DNA of 38,425 nucleotides from Silicimonas sp. (GTDB taxonomy: Bacteria > Pseudomonadota > Alphaproteobacteria > Rhodobacterales > Rhodobacteraceae), in contig JAJEAC010000157.1 of the NCBI GenBank assembly GCA_022824315.1, positions 1 through 38,425 on the forward strand, written 5' to 3'. Numbering within the stretch: the first letter of the stretch is position 1; each line of letters starts with the position of its first letter. Below, piece by piece: positions 9,347 to 17,572 of the stretch. Made by a program: the position numbers and the translations under genes. Under the pieces are notes generated by a model. It did no database searches, was not told the origin of the DNA, and was given only the letters and a program-made list of their open reading frames with translations.

Positions 9347-10669
9347 ATGAGCCGCTCGCTGCGTGCAGGCACGCGGATTCGCAACAGCCGGATGGCGCTC
9401 GGAATGAAGCAGGCCGAACTGGCAAGGGCCTGCGGGATTTCGGCGAGTTATCTCAATCTCATCGAGCATAACCGCCGCAGGATCGGTGGTTCCCTGCTTC
9501 TGAGAATTGCCGAGGCGCTCGGCGCCGATCCCTCGACCATCGGCGAAGGTGCGGAGGCGGCGCTCCTGACATCGCTGGACTCCGCTGCCGGCAAGCACGT
9601 CGAGGCGGCGGCGGAGCGCGACAGGGCCGACGAACTCGCCAGCCGGTTCCCTGGTTGGGCCCGCTTGATCGGGGTGCAGTTCCGCGAGAACGCCCGGCTC
9701 GAGCAAGTGGTCGAACGTCTCGATGATCGCCTGACCCACGATCCCTTCCTTTCGGCATCGATGCACAACGTGCTCACGAGCGTCACGGCCATCCGATCCG
9801 CCAGCGGCATATTGGCGGGCGGCGATTCGGTCGAGCCCGAATGGCAGCGTAGGTTTGCCCGCAACATCCACGAGGACAGCCAGCGCCTTGCCGATGCCAC
9901 GGGGTCGCTGGTGGATTACCTGGATGCTGAAGCCGATGACCGTGGTACGGGCTCGCTGCCGCAGGACGAGGTCGAGAAATGGCTGATCAAGCGCGGCTGG
10001 AAGATCGACGAGCTTGAGCGTGATGCCGCGGCTCCGATAGCTGCGATCGTGGACGGAGCGGACGAGATCAGGACCTTGGCGGCGCAGGACCTGGCGCATG
10101 GCTACCTGGCGCAATACGCGGCGGACGCGGTCGCAATCCCGAAACCGCCGCTTGAGGACGCGCTCGGAAAGACGGACGAGCCGCTTGTCCTTGCGGACAT
10201 GCTCGGCGCGCCGTTGCCGACCCTGTTCCGTCGCCTTGTAACGCTCGCTTCCGATGCCTTGCCGGATCAAGGGTCGTTCGGCCTGGTCGGATGCGACGCT
10301 TCGGGCACGCTGACCTATCGCAAGCCCTTGCCTGACTTCGACCTGCCCCGCTATGGCGGAGCCTGTCCGCTCTGGCCCCTATTCCGGGTCGGCCAGCAAC
10401 CGATGATGCCGGTTCGCGAGACGCTGGCGATGCGCGGGCGCGACGACTACCTGTTCGACGTGCATGCGGTTGCGGAGATCGCCCATCCCTTGGGGTTTGG
10501 AGGTCCTGCGGTCATGACGTCGTGGATGCTGATCCGGGAATGGCCGCGTAGCCGCGAGGCCAACAGAATTCTCCGGGCCGGAACGACCTGCCGGGTCTGC
10601 TCCGAGGCGGATTGCCCGGCGCGGCGCGAGCCTTCGGTGTTTTCGACCCTGTCGGACGAACGGCTTTGA
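9347..10669 (+). CDS. XRE-family regulator with DUF2083 domain (ScfR/RamB/PccR type)
   Basis: DNA-binding regulator of 440 residues. A helix-turn-helix of the Cro/C1 type lies at about 8-63 (MKQAELARACGISASYLNLI). A long middle region follows, then a C-terminal domain ending in CRVCSEADCPARREP, the cysteine cluster typical of DUF2083 proteins. Characterised relatives (RamB, PccR, MccR) sense acyl-CoA status and control acetate, propionate or glyoxylate-pathway genes. Here it is divergent from the transporter-acs operon, the obvious target, and is followed after 63 nt by a response-regulator gene. The ATG at 9347 has a good GGGAGG. The C-terminal cysteines could bind a metal or sense redox; that is inference. 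Confidence 0.88.
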   Translation: MSRSLRAGTRIRNSRMALGMKQAELARACGISASYLNLIEHNRRRIGGSLLLRIAEALGADPSTIGEGAEAALLTSLDSAAGKHVEAAAERDRADELASRFPGWARLIGVQFRENARLEQVVERLDDRLTHDPFLSASMHNVLTSVTAIRSASGILAGGDSVEPEWQRRFARNIHEDSQRLADATGSLVDYLDAEADDRGTGSLPQDEVEKWLIKRGWKIDELERDAAAPIAAIVDGADEIRTLAAQDLAHGYLAQYAADAVAIPKPPLEDALGKTDEPLVLADMLGAPLPTLFRRLVTLASDALPDQGSFGLVGCDASGTLTYRKPLPDFDLPRYGGACPLWPLFRVGQQPMMPVRETLAMRGRDDYLFDVHAVAEIAHPLGFGGPAVMTSWMLIREWPRSREANRILRAGTTCRVCSEADCPARREPSVFSTLSDERL

Positions 10670-10732
10670 CACGTCAGGCCGGTGTGTTCATAGTCTTGCG
10701 GCCAGCGCCATCATCCGGGGAGGGGATCGACG

Positions 10733-11104
10733 GTGACGGAAACGCGGGTCCTGCTGATCGAGGACGAGCCGAACATCATCGATGCGATCAGGTTCATCCT
10801 GTCGCGCGAAGGCTGGCGCGTGGACACCAGTTCGGACGGCGGAAATGCGCTGGAGGCGGTGCGAAGCCGGAATCCCGATCTCGTGATTCTTGATGTCATG
10901 CTGCCGAACCGGTCCGGCTACGACATTCTGAGCGACATGCGTGCCGACGAGGCAATGCGAGACATTCCGGTCATGATGCTGACGGCGCGCGGGCAGCAGA
11001 AAGACAAGGAACTGGCCGAAAGGCTTGGCGTGAACAAGTTCATGACCAAGCCTTTCTCGAACGCCGAGATGCTGGCGAACGCACGTGAACTGGTGCGCAG
11101 ATGA
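10733..11104 (+). CDS. Receiver-only response regulator
   Basis: A 123-residue CheY-like receiver with no output domain. The acidic pocket (Glu10, Asp11, Glu12), the phospho-acceptor Asp54 in LVILDVMLP, Thr84 in MMLTARG and Lys106 in FMTKPF are all present, so it should be phosphorylatable. The start is a GTG with a strong GGGGAGGGG upstream. Its stop overlaps the next start by 4 nt (ATGA), and the downstream kinase is joined the same way, so this is probably the cognate receiver of the symporter-kinase. Without a DNA-binding domain it must signal by protein contact, perhaps to the neighbouring XRE regulator or a phosphorelay. That step is not shown by the sequence. Confidence 0.9.
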   Translation: MTETRVLLIEDEPNIIDAIRFILSREGWRVDTSSDGGNALEAVRSRNPDLVILDVMLPNRSGYDILSDMRADEAMRDIPVMMLTARGQQKDKELAERLGVNKFMTKPFSNAEMLANARELVRR

Positions 11105-11376
11105 CTGACCCGGATCCGAATTCACTGCCCAAGGCTTCGACGCGCCAGCGGCGCGTGCTTGACGCCGCGAACCTCCTGCCTCTGCTTGCGATCGTCCTGA
11201 TGCTGATCCCGATCCTCTGGGCCGCCGGTCGCGCCACATCCTCGGCGCTCGTGTACGTGTTCTCGGTCTGGATGGTGCTGATCGGCCTGTCCGGGTTCCT
11301 GTCGCGATCGCTGTCAAGAATCGCGCGCATTGCCGAGCGTTCCAGCGAGGTTCGGAAATCGGAGCGCAAGACGTGA
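11101..11376 (+). CDS. Small two-helix membrane protein between receiver and kinase
   Basis: A 91-residue protein with a polar N terminus, two hydrophobic helices at about 26-44 and 48-67, and a basic C-terminal tail (RSLSRIARIAERSSEVRKSERK). It overlaps the receiver gene by 4 nt (ATGA) and the kinase gene by 4 nt (GTGA), so all three are translationally coupled. The position is like that of the small DUF485-type protein that accompanies acetate permease ActP in other bacteria, but I cannot show homology. A role as accessory subunit of the symporter half of the kinase is a reasonable guess. Confidence 0.75.
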   Translation: MTDPDPNSLPKASTRQRRVLDAANLLPLLAIVLMLIPILWAAGRATSSALVYVFSVWMVLIGLSGFLSRSLSRIARIAERSSEVRKSERKT

Positions 11377-14057
11377 GCTTCGACATCCTGGTCAGCAGTT
11401 GCGTGGCCTATGTCCTGTTGCTCTTTGGGGTGGCGTTCTGGGCTGACAAGCAGGCCGAGCGCGGCAGGGCCGGCTGGCTTCGGTCTCCCGTGGTGTACAC
11501 CTTGTCGCTGTCCGTCTATTGCACGGCGTGGACCTTCTACGGCGCGGTGGGGTATGCGGCGCGTTCTGGACTGGAGTTCGTGACGATCTATCTCGGTCCG
11601 ACGCTCGTCATGATAGGATGGTGGGTGGTCCTGCGCCGGCTGGTGCGGATCGGGCGCACGCAGAGGATCACGTCGATCGCCGACCTGATCTCGTCACGCT
11701 ACGGCAAGTCGAACGCGCTTGGCGTTCTCGTGACCTGCCTTGCCGTGCTTGGAACGACCCCGTACATCGCGTTGCAGCTTCAGTCAGTGACGCTGAGCCT
11801 GCACGCGTTTGCCCAGTCCGGATCGGCACCGGATCCGCATGCGCTCAGGAACACGGCGCTCCTGATTGCTGCCGGGCTCGCGCTCTTCACGATCATTTTC
11901 GGCACGCGCAACCTGGACGCGAACGAACGGCACCACGGCGTGGTCACGGCCATTGCCGTCGAGGCCGTCGTCAAGCTCGCCGCGCTGATGGCCGTGGGCA
12001 TGTTTGTCGTCTTCGTTGTCAGCGGTGGAGTGGGACCCACGCTTCAGGCCATAGATGCGTCGCCGATATCCCGCTGGGACACCGGGGCGGATCGGTGGGC
12101 AACGCTGATATTCCTGTCTGCGGCCGCATTCATCTGCCTGCCGCGCATGTTCCAGGTGATTGTCGTCGAAAATTCCGACGAGCGGCATCTGGCGACGGCG
12201 AGCTGGGCGTTTCCGCTTTACCTTCTGTTGATCAGCCTCTTCGTCGTCCCGATCGCCGTCGCCGGGCTTTCGGTGAGTCCGGAGGGCTCGAATCCGGACC
12301 TGTTCGTGCAGACGGTGCCGCTCGCATTTGATCGAAACGTGCTCGCGATGCTGGCCTTTCTGGGTGGCTTCAGTTCGGCGACCTCGATGGTGATCGTCGC
12401 GGCAATCGCGGTGTCCACGATGGTATCCAACCACGTCGTGATGCCGATCTGGCTTAACTTGAGAGCGGGACGGGCCGCACTTTCGGGCGACGTGCGCAAC
12501 GTCGTGATCCTGTCGCGTCGCCTGTCGATCGCGGGCATCCTGCTCTTCGGGTATCTTTACTTCGTTCTTTCGGGCGGCGGCGCCGCGCTCGCCGCGATCG
12601 GCCTGGTGTCGTTTGCGGGCGTCGCCCAGGTGCTGCCCGCCCTTCTGGGGGCCATATTCTGGCGCGGCGCAACCCGGGTCGGCGCGGCCGTCGGGCTCTC
12701 GGTCGGCTTGGCGGTCTGGATCTGGACGTCTTTCCTGCCGAGTTTCGGAGAGGCTGGCATCCTGACGCCGGAGATCTTGGCGCATGGCCCGTTCGGCATT
12801 GCGCTGCTTCGTCCTCATGCACTCTTCGGCATCGAAGGGCTGGACCCGCTTGTGCACTCGGTGTTCTGGTCCATGATCCTGAACGCAGGGTCGTTCCTGG
12901 CATTTTCCCTACTTAGCGCCCAGACTCCGCTTGAGCGCCTCCAGGGCAACCGTTTCGTCAACATATTCCGGTATTCGGGGGGAACCCGAGGCTGGAGCGG
13001 CGGTGCGGTCGAAGCCGAAGACCTCCTCATGATGTCGCAACGGCTTCTCGGCGCTTCTGACGCTCAGGCGCTCTTCAGGGCCGAGGCGCAAAGACAGGGC
13101 AAGAGCGGGTCTCTCCCCGACGTGACACCGGCATTTGTCGAACGACTTGAGCGCGAACTTGCGGGTTCCGTCGGGGGGGCGACCGCGCACGCGATGATCG
13201 CGCAGATCACGGGCGGCGTGTCGGTTTCGGTCGAGGACATGATGAGAGTCGCCGACGAGGCTCAGCAGATCCTCGAATATTCCAGCCAGCTTGAGGCAAA
13301 GTCGCGAGAGCTCGAGAACACTGCTGGCCAGTTGCGCGAGGCGAACGAGAAACTCGTGGCGCTCTCGTTCCAGAAGGACAACTTTCTTAGCCAGGTCAGC
13401 CACGAGTTGCGCACGCCAATGACCTCGATTCGCTCGTTCAGCGAGATATTGATGGATGGCGAGTCGATGTCCGCTGCGGATCGTCAGAAATTCAGCCAGA
13501 CCATAAACGGTGAGGCGGTCCGCATGACGCGGCTTCTTGACGACCTGCTGGATCTGAGCGTGCTCGAGAGCGGGCAGGTCTTGCTGAACCGGCAGGACGA
13601 CATGCTTGATGCGGTTCTGGACAGGGCCTTCGTTGCAACCGGCCAGTTGGGTGCCGAGGCGACGATGGCGATCGAGCGGAACGGAAATGACGAGAGGGTG
13701 CAGCTCCGTACCGACTGCGATCGGCTGGCGCAGGTGTTCATCAACGTGATTTCGAATGCCGGGCAATACTGCGACGCACCTGAACCGCGATTGAGGGTTC
13801 GCGTGCACGAGGTCAACGGTCGCCACGTCGTCGACTTCATCGACAACGGCTCCGGCATTCCGGAAGTGTCCCAGGCGGAGATGTTCGAGAAATTCACGCG
13901 TGCCGACGATCACCGGGCCGGAGGTGGCGCAGGGCTCGGGCTGGCGATCTGTCGCGAGGTCATGAAGCGCCTTGGGGGAGAGATCGATTACGTTGCAGGG
14001 CTTGGCGGCGCGGCGTTTCGGGTCACATTGCCTGACACGGAAAGCGCGGCTGCGTGA
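11373..14057 (+). CDS. Sodium/solute symporter-histidine kinase hybrid (CrbS-like)
   Basis: An 894-residue membrane sensor kinase. Residues 1 to about 520 are a sodium/solute symporter (SSF) module with many helices. A STAC-like linker follows at about 545-630 (AEDLLMMSQRLLGASDAQ), then a coiled coil at about 632-668. The kinase core has the H-box SHELRTPMTSI with His677, the N-box FINVISNAGQ near 789, and G-boxes DNGSGIP near 827 and GAGLGLAI near 853. CrbS kinases with this architecture control acs in gamma-proteobacteria. Unlike many of those I see no clear PAS domain. The GTG start overlaps the upstream small membrane gene by 4 nt. It probably senses extracellular acetate or its transport. 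Confidence 0.92.
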   Translation: MSFDILVSSCVAYVLLLFGVAFWADKQAERGRAGWLRSPVVYTLSLSVYCTAWTFYGAVGYAARSGLEFVTIYLGPTLVMIGWWVVLRRLVRIGRTQRITSIADLISSRYGKSNALGVLVTCLAVLGTTPYIALQLQSVTLSLHAFAQSGSAPDPHALRNTALLIAAGLALFTIIFGTRNLDANERHHGVVTAIAVEAVVKLAALMAVGMFVVFVVSGGVGPTLQAIDASPISRWDTGADRWATLIFLSAAAFICLPRMFQVIVVENSDERHLATASWAFPLYLLLISLFVVPIAVAGLSVSPEGSNPDLFVQTVPLAFDRNVLAMLAFLGGFSSATSMVIVAAIAVSTMVSNHVVMPIWLNLRAGRAALSGDVRNVVILSRRLSIAGILLFGYLYFVLSGGGAALAAIGLVSFAGVAQVLPALLGAIFWRGATRVGAAVGLSVGLAVWIWTSFLPSFGEAGILTPEILAHGPFGIALLRPHALFGIEGLDPLVHSVFWSMILNAGSFLAFSLLSAQTPLERLQGNRFVNIFRYSGGTRGWSGGAVEAEDLLMMSQRLLGASDAQALFRAEAQRQGKSGSLPDVTPAFVERLERELAGSVGGATAHAMIAQITGGVSVSVEDMMRVADEAQQILEYSSQLEAKSRELENTAGQLREANEKLVALSFQKDNFLSQVSHELRTPMTSIRSFSEILMDGESMSAADRQKFSQTINGEAVRMTRLLDDLLDLSVLESGQVLLNRQDDMLDAVLDRAFVATGQLGAEATMAIERNGNDERVQLRTDCDRLAQVFINVISNAGQYCDAPEPRLRVRVHEVNGRHVVDFIDNGSGIPEVSQAEMFEKFTRADDHRAGGGAGLGLAICREVMKRLGGEIDYVAGLGGAAFRVTLPDTESAAA

Positions 14058-14081
14058 CGTGCTGGCCGGGCCGTGACGTCC

Positions 14082-14297
14082 CTATCCGAGCAGTATGCCG
14101 ACGACGACCATCATCAGCCCGATTGCGGACAGCATGAGCGCGCACGTGTTCATGGCAACCGCCTTCTGGAGCCTGGCTTTCATGGCAGATTCATCGAGCG
14201 CTTCGCGCCGCGCCCGTTGAACCGCGACGATGCACCAAACCAAGCTTGCAACACCGGCAAGCGTCACCACGGCACCTGTCCAGACAAGGATGTCCAT
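14082..14297 (-). CDS. Small two-helix inner-membrane protein, unknown function
   Basis: A 71-residue protein with two hydrophobic helices (DILVWTGAVVTLAGVASLVW near the N terminus and the C-terminal ALMLSAIGLMMVVVGILLG) joined by a charged cytoplasmic segment rich in Arg, Lys and Glu. I chose the ATG at 14297 because TGGGG precedes it; ATGs at 14309 and 14357 are alternatives. It converges on the kinase gene with a 24-nt gap. No characterised family recognised. Confidence 0.65.
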   Translation of the reverse strand: MDILVWTGAVVTLAGVASLVWCIVAVQRARREALDESAMKARLQKAVAMNTCALMLSAIGLMMVVVGILLG

Positions 14298-14431
14298 GCT
14301 GCCCCACATGACGGATCTCTGGCGTATCCGAATAGTTGGCGCACGGGAGCGGATCAACCCTTGTCGGCTCCATGCTTGCGGAATATCGAATGGCGCCAGA
14401 CATGGACAAGCATTGCCCGCCGGAGAAAGAC

Positions 14432-14677
14432 ATGACCGAACAGACCTATCGCGTTGCGGCGGACGAACTCCGCCAGTTCATCGAGCGCTACGAGACGCTC
14501 GAGGAGGAGAGGGTGGTCGTCACCGGCCAGCAGAAGGAAGTGCTGGCCGAGGCAGGATCACGTGGTTACGACACGAAGGTCATGCGCAAGCTGATTGCAT
14601 TGAGAAAGCGGGACCTGAACGAGGTTGCCGAGGAAGAGGCAATTCTCCAGATGTACAAGGAAGTGCTGGGCATGTAG
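14432..14677 (+). CDS. gapR: GapR-family DNA-binding protein (DUF2312)
   Basis: An 81-residue, highly charged coiled-coil protein of the alphaproteobacterial DUF2312 family. Conserved features are the N-terminal AADELRQFIERYETLEEE helix and the stretch GYDTKVMRKLIALRKRD. Caulobacter GapR binds overtwisted AT-rich DNA ahead of replication and transcription forks and assists topoisomerases. The ATG at 14432 is preceded by GGAG at the right spacing; an earlier in-frame ATG at 14336 would add a 32-residue non-conserved leader. It is monocistronic as far as can be seen. Function is assigned from the family; the symbol is tentative if paralogues exist. Confidence 0.88.
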   Translation: MTEQTYRVAADELRQFIERYETLEEERVVVTGQQKEVLAEAGSRGYDTKVMRKLIALRKRDLNEVAEEEAILQMYKEVLGM

Positions 14678-14753
14678 CCGCAGCCTGTGTCGAAGGCCCG
14701 TGCTTGGGCGGACATTCCTGCCTTGACGGTTAACTCCGAGAACGCGGGAAACT

Positions 14754-14773
14754 TGCCGATTGCCGCATCGGCA
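14754..14773. repeat. Inverted repeat upstream of the iron-type permease
   Basis: TGCCGAT (14754-14760) and ATCGGCA (14767-14773) form a perfect 7-bp inverted repeat with a 6-nt spacer. It lies 77 nt after gapR and 83 nt before the permease. It could be a weak terminator or an operator; there is no T-run. Confidence 0.3.
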
Positions 14774-14856
14774 TAAGTTCGAGCCCGACATTCGGTCCGG
14801 GAGCGACGCTCAAGGCAACTGGACAGGCGAGCCTGTTTCACGCTAGGCGATTCGCA

Positions 14857-16521
14857 ATGGCCGAGCGAAACACTCAACTAATGCGCCGCCTGCGCCTTCC
14901 GATGCCGGATGCCTGGAGCCTCGGCGCATTGGCGATAGCGGCGCTCGTGCTCATGCCGATCATTTCCGTCATCTGGATTGCGGCCCATCCGTCGGAGCCG
15001 ATCTGGGGGCACTTGGCGGCCACGACCTTGCCCCGCTACCTGTCGAACACGTTGACCATCATGGCCTCGGTTGGCCTCCTGTCGGCCATTATCGGGACAT
15101 GCACGGCCTGGCTGATCGTGTGCTGCCGCTTCCCCGGATCGAGATGGCTTGAGTGGCTTCTTCTCTTTCCGCTGGCGGTACCCGGATACCTGGGTGCCTA
15201 TGCGCTGGTCGATTTTCTTGAATACGCGGGACCCGTGCAAACCGGTCTGCGAGGGATCTTCGGCTGGGAAAGTGCCGCCGACTACCGCTTCCCCGAAATC
15301 AGGTCGCGCCATGGCGCGATATTCGTGCTGACCGCATCGCTCTATCCGTACGTCTACCTGCTTGCGCGGGCAGGGTTTCGGGAGCAGTCCGGTCGCGCCC
15401 ACGAGGTCGCCCGCGCGCTCGGGGCGGGATTCCGGCGGCGCTTCCTGAGGATCGGGTTGCCGCTTGCCCGGCCGGCGATCATGGCCGGCACGGCGATCGT
15501 GATGATGGAAACAGTGAACGACTTTGGTGCCGTTGATTACTTCGGCGTGCAGACACTGACGACCGGGGTATTCACCGTCTGGCTGGAGGCCGGGAACGCG
15601 GGCGGGGCGGCGCAGATCGCGTGCGCCATTCTCGGGATGATCCTTTTTCTCGTGGTTCTGGAAAGGGCCAGCCGCCGACGCATGAAGTTTCACCGGATGT
15701 CCCGGACGGATCACCGCATCGAGCGGACGGCGCTGACGGGCGCCGTGGGCTGGATGGCGTCAATTGCATGCACGCTGCCATTTCTGGCCGGCTTCGCGTT
15801 TCCGGTTGCGGTCTTGGGCAGCCATGCGCTCTCGAGTTCCGAGGGATGGCTGGCGCCAGGATTGGGCGCGGCGCTTGCGAACACCTTCATGGTGGGGGGT
15901 GCGGCGGCTGTCGTGACCGTCACGGCGTCCTTGTTTCTCGTATACGGGACGCGATTGTCCGGGCGGCAGGGGCCAGGGATGCTCTTGCCGATCACCACGA
16001 TCGGATATGCAGCGCCAGGAGCCGTGTTGGCTTTGGGTCTGCTGATTCCGTTGGCCGCGTTCGACAATGCGATTGCCGACGGTATTTTCGGCTTGACCGG
16101 CTGGGATCCCGGATTGCTGCTGACGGGAGGTGTCGTGGCCCTGGTCTACGCATACTCGGTCAGGTTCTTTGCCATTGGACAGGGTGCGGCGGATGCGGCC
16201 GTCGCGCGTGTCGCGCCGAGCTTGCCCATGGCGGCCAGGACGCTCGGCCAGTCCGCCGGCGGCACGCTTCTCAGGGTCTATCTGCCGCTGATCCGGGGGT
16301 CGGTGGCCACGGCGCTCCTGCTGGTATTCGTGGATTCGGTGAAGGAACTCCCGGCGACGCTGCTGCTCCGGCCGTTCAATTTCGATACACTTGCGACGCG
16401 GGCGTACGAGCAAGCTTCATTGGAGAAGATCGTGCAGGCGGCACCGTCTGCAATCCTGGTCATTCTTGTAAGCATGACGGCCGTTGCGTTGCTGGCTCGT
16501 CAGATGATGAATGCGCGGTAA
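14857..16521 (+). CDS. Ferric-iron-type ABC transporter permease (FbpB/AfuB-like, fused double permease)
   Basis: A 554-residue inner-membrane permease made of two tandem BPD-transport modules, as in FbpB, SfuB and ThiP. The first half carries the ATPase-coupling EAA loop around residues 184-208 (ARALGAGFRRRFLRIGLPLA). The second half has a matching loop near 460-485 (ARTLGQSAGGTLLRVYLPLI). Length and the LFPLAVPGYLGAYALVD segment favour iron(III) transporters over thiamine. No periplasmic binding protein or ATPase gene is adjacent in the window, so the partners must lie elsewhere. The ATG at 14857 is preceded by only a weak ribosome site. No clear iron-responsive operator was recognised upstream. 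Confidence 0.85.
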   Translation: MAERNTQLMRRLRLPMPDAWSLGALAIAALVLMPIISVIWIAAHPSEPIWGHLAATTLPRYLSNTLTIMASVGLLSAIIGTCTAWLIVCCRFPGSRWLEWLLLFPLAVPGYLGAYALVDFLEYAGPVQTGLRGIFGWESAADYRFPEIRSRHGAIFVLTASLYPYVYLLARAGFREQSGRAHEVARALGAGFRRRFLRIGLPLARPAIMAGTAIVMMETVNDFGAVDYFGVQTLTTGVFTVWLEAGNAGGAAQIACAILGMILFLVVLERASRRRMKFHRMSRTDHRIERTALTGAVGWMASIACTLPFLAGFAFPVAVLGSHALSSSEGWLAPGLGAALANTFMVGGAAAVVTVTASLFLVYGTRLSGRQGPGMLLPITTIGYAAPGAVLALGLLIPLAAFDNAIADGIFGLTGWDPGLLLTGGVVALVYAYSVRFFAIGQGAADAAVARVAPSLPMAARTLGQSAGGTLLRVYLPLIRGSVATALLLVFVDSVKELPATLLLRPFNFDTLATRAYEQASLEKIVQAAPSAILVILVSMTAVALLARQMMNAR

Positions 16522-16705
16522 CGCGTTTTCATAGTGGCCGTCTGCGATGATGCGGCCCGAATCCGTTCGACCCAGGACGCCGCTTTCTGGACTGGAACCG
16601 GCGGTGATTAAGTTCAAGATTGCCAAGCTGTGCGGCCAGGAGGCAGGACAGCGCCTGATCACTCACTTTGGCGCGTGAAGCCTCGAAACTGTTATTGGTC
16701 GTGCT

Positions 16706-17086
16706 TCATTGTTTGCTGTCGAGAATTTCTATGCCGTAGCACGCGATCTTTGCGTCCGAAGTCAGCAGGGGCATGGCTTCGGCCTTGCATTGCGCGATCA
16801 GCATTCGGTCAAAAGGGTCGCGATGATGCAAGGGCAGGGTTTGCAGGTTGATCATGTGCCGATCCGAGATGCCAAGTCGCTCGAGACCCTGTTCGGCGAT
16901 GACTCGGCTTACCTCGGAGGCGTCCGCCGAGAGCTTGCCAAGGCTCGCCTTGATTGCGATTTCCCACAATACGACCGGGCTGACGACCGGTTCCTCGGAG
17001 GTGAAGATGCGCCGCGCCTTCGCTCCAAGCCTCTCCGAATCCATCAGCCACCAGAGCAGGGCCTGCGTATCAACGAGAATCCGCAC
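16706..17086 (-). CDS. vapC: PIN-domain RNase toxin, VapC family
   Basis: A 126-residue PIN-domain endoribonuclease of a type II toxin-antitoxin pair. The acidic catalytic set is present: Asp6 (LVDTQALLWW), Glu42 (LWEIAIK), Asp90/Asp93 (HHRDPFDRML) and Asp111 (TSDAKI). The start is a GTG at 17086 that overlaps the end of the antitoxin gene by 17 nt, typical for these operons. VapC toxins usually cut tRNA or rRNA; the target here is unknown. The protein looks intact. Confidence 0.92.
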   Translation of the reverse strand: MRILVDTQALLWWLMDSERLGAKARRIFTSEEPVVSPVVLWEIAIKASLGKLSADASEVSRVIAEQGLERLGISDRHMINLQTLPLHHRDPFDRMLIAQCKAEAMPLLTSDAKIACYGIEILDSKQ

Positions 17087-17333
17087 GAGACCTCAGATCT
17101 TCGAAGTCAGCAATGATGTCCGAATCTTCGTCGTCGAACGATTCCGGAACCACGATCCGTCCTTTCAGTGCGCCTGGCCGACGCTGCCCGAAGGTTCCAT
17201 CAACCGAAACCAAGTTGAAGCGGCCCTTTTTGGCTCCCTGCCGAGTGATTTCCACAACGTTTCCCGCAGCGGCGAGATCCAACAACTCGGACAGGCGAGC
17301 TTTCGCGTCGCGAAGCGTGTATTGATAACGCAT
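17070..17333 (-). CDS. vapB: Antitoxin, Phd/YefM family (VapB partner)
   Basis: An 87-residue antitoxin. The N-terminal MRYQYTLRDAKARLSELLDLA matches the Phd/YefM DNA-binding fold, followed by EITRQGAKKGRF and an acidic C-terminal tail (SFDDEDSDIIADFEDL) suited to wrapping the toxin. A GGAGG precedes the ATG. The gene overlaps vapC by 17 nt. A near-palindrome in its promoter region (17355-17373) is a candidate site for autoregulation. Confidence 0.9.
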   Translation of the reverse strand: MRYQYTLRDAKARLSELLDLAAAGNVVEITRQGAKKGRFNLVSVDGTFGQRRPGALKGRIVVPESFDDEDSDIIADFEDLRSRADSR

Positions 17334-17354
17334 TTGCCGCCCTCCAAGGATGAT

Positions 17355-17373
17355 CTACATTTATCAATTGTAG
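17355..17373. promoter_or_regulatory. Candidate operator of the vapBC operon
   Basis: CTACA (17355-17359) and TGTAG (17369-17373) flank an AT-rich core; most inner positions also pair. It lies 22 nt upstream of the antitoxin start, where a promoter and autoregulatory site are expected for a type II toxin-antitoxin operon. Judged by eye only. Confidence 0.35.
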
Positions 17374-17390
17374 TCACAATACGCAACACT

Positions 17391-17412
17391 CAAGGCCGGT
17401 TTTCCGGCCTTG
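17391..17412. terminator. Perfect 9-bp hairpin with TTTT loop
   Basis: CAAGGCCGG (17391-17399) pairs fully with CCGGCCTTG (17404-17412) around a TTTT loop (17400-17403). It has the stem-loop shape of a terminator but no T-run on either side. It sits between the vapBC promoter and tRNA-Thr, with no gene visibly ending into it, so it may be left from a rearranged neighbour. Confidence 0.5.
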
Positions 17413-17572
17413 TCCCAGCCTTCGGGTGTGCGATCGCTTTGGCGGCTTATCCTTCGATTGCGCACAATCAACCGCTCCACACAGATTCAGAGTGCCGTAG
17501 GCAAGGCCGCACGTGTCTTGCGTCTCGATCACGCTTGCCCATCTGCCCCGGCGTTGCTAGAGACGCCACCGT

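Noticed and set aside
9188-10270. 360-codon open frame on the minus strand
   Set aside because: It is a shadow of the XRE/DUF2083 regulator and crosses the divergent promoter; no family resemblance.
11784-12857. 357-codon minus-strand frame rich in Arg, Asp and His
   Set aside because: It is antisense to the symporter part of the kinase, and the composition is that of a complementary-strand artefact.
16550-16678. 42-codon plus-strand frame between the iron permease and vapC
   Set aside because: It has an ATG but no ribosome site and no recognisable family; it is short enough to be chance.
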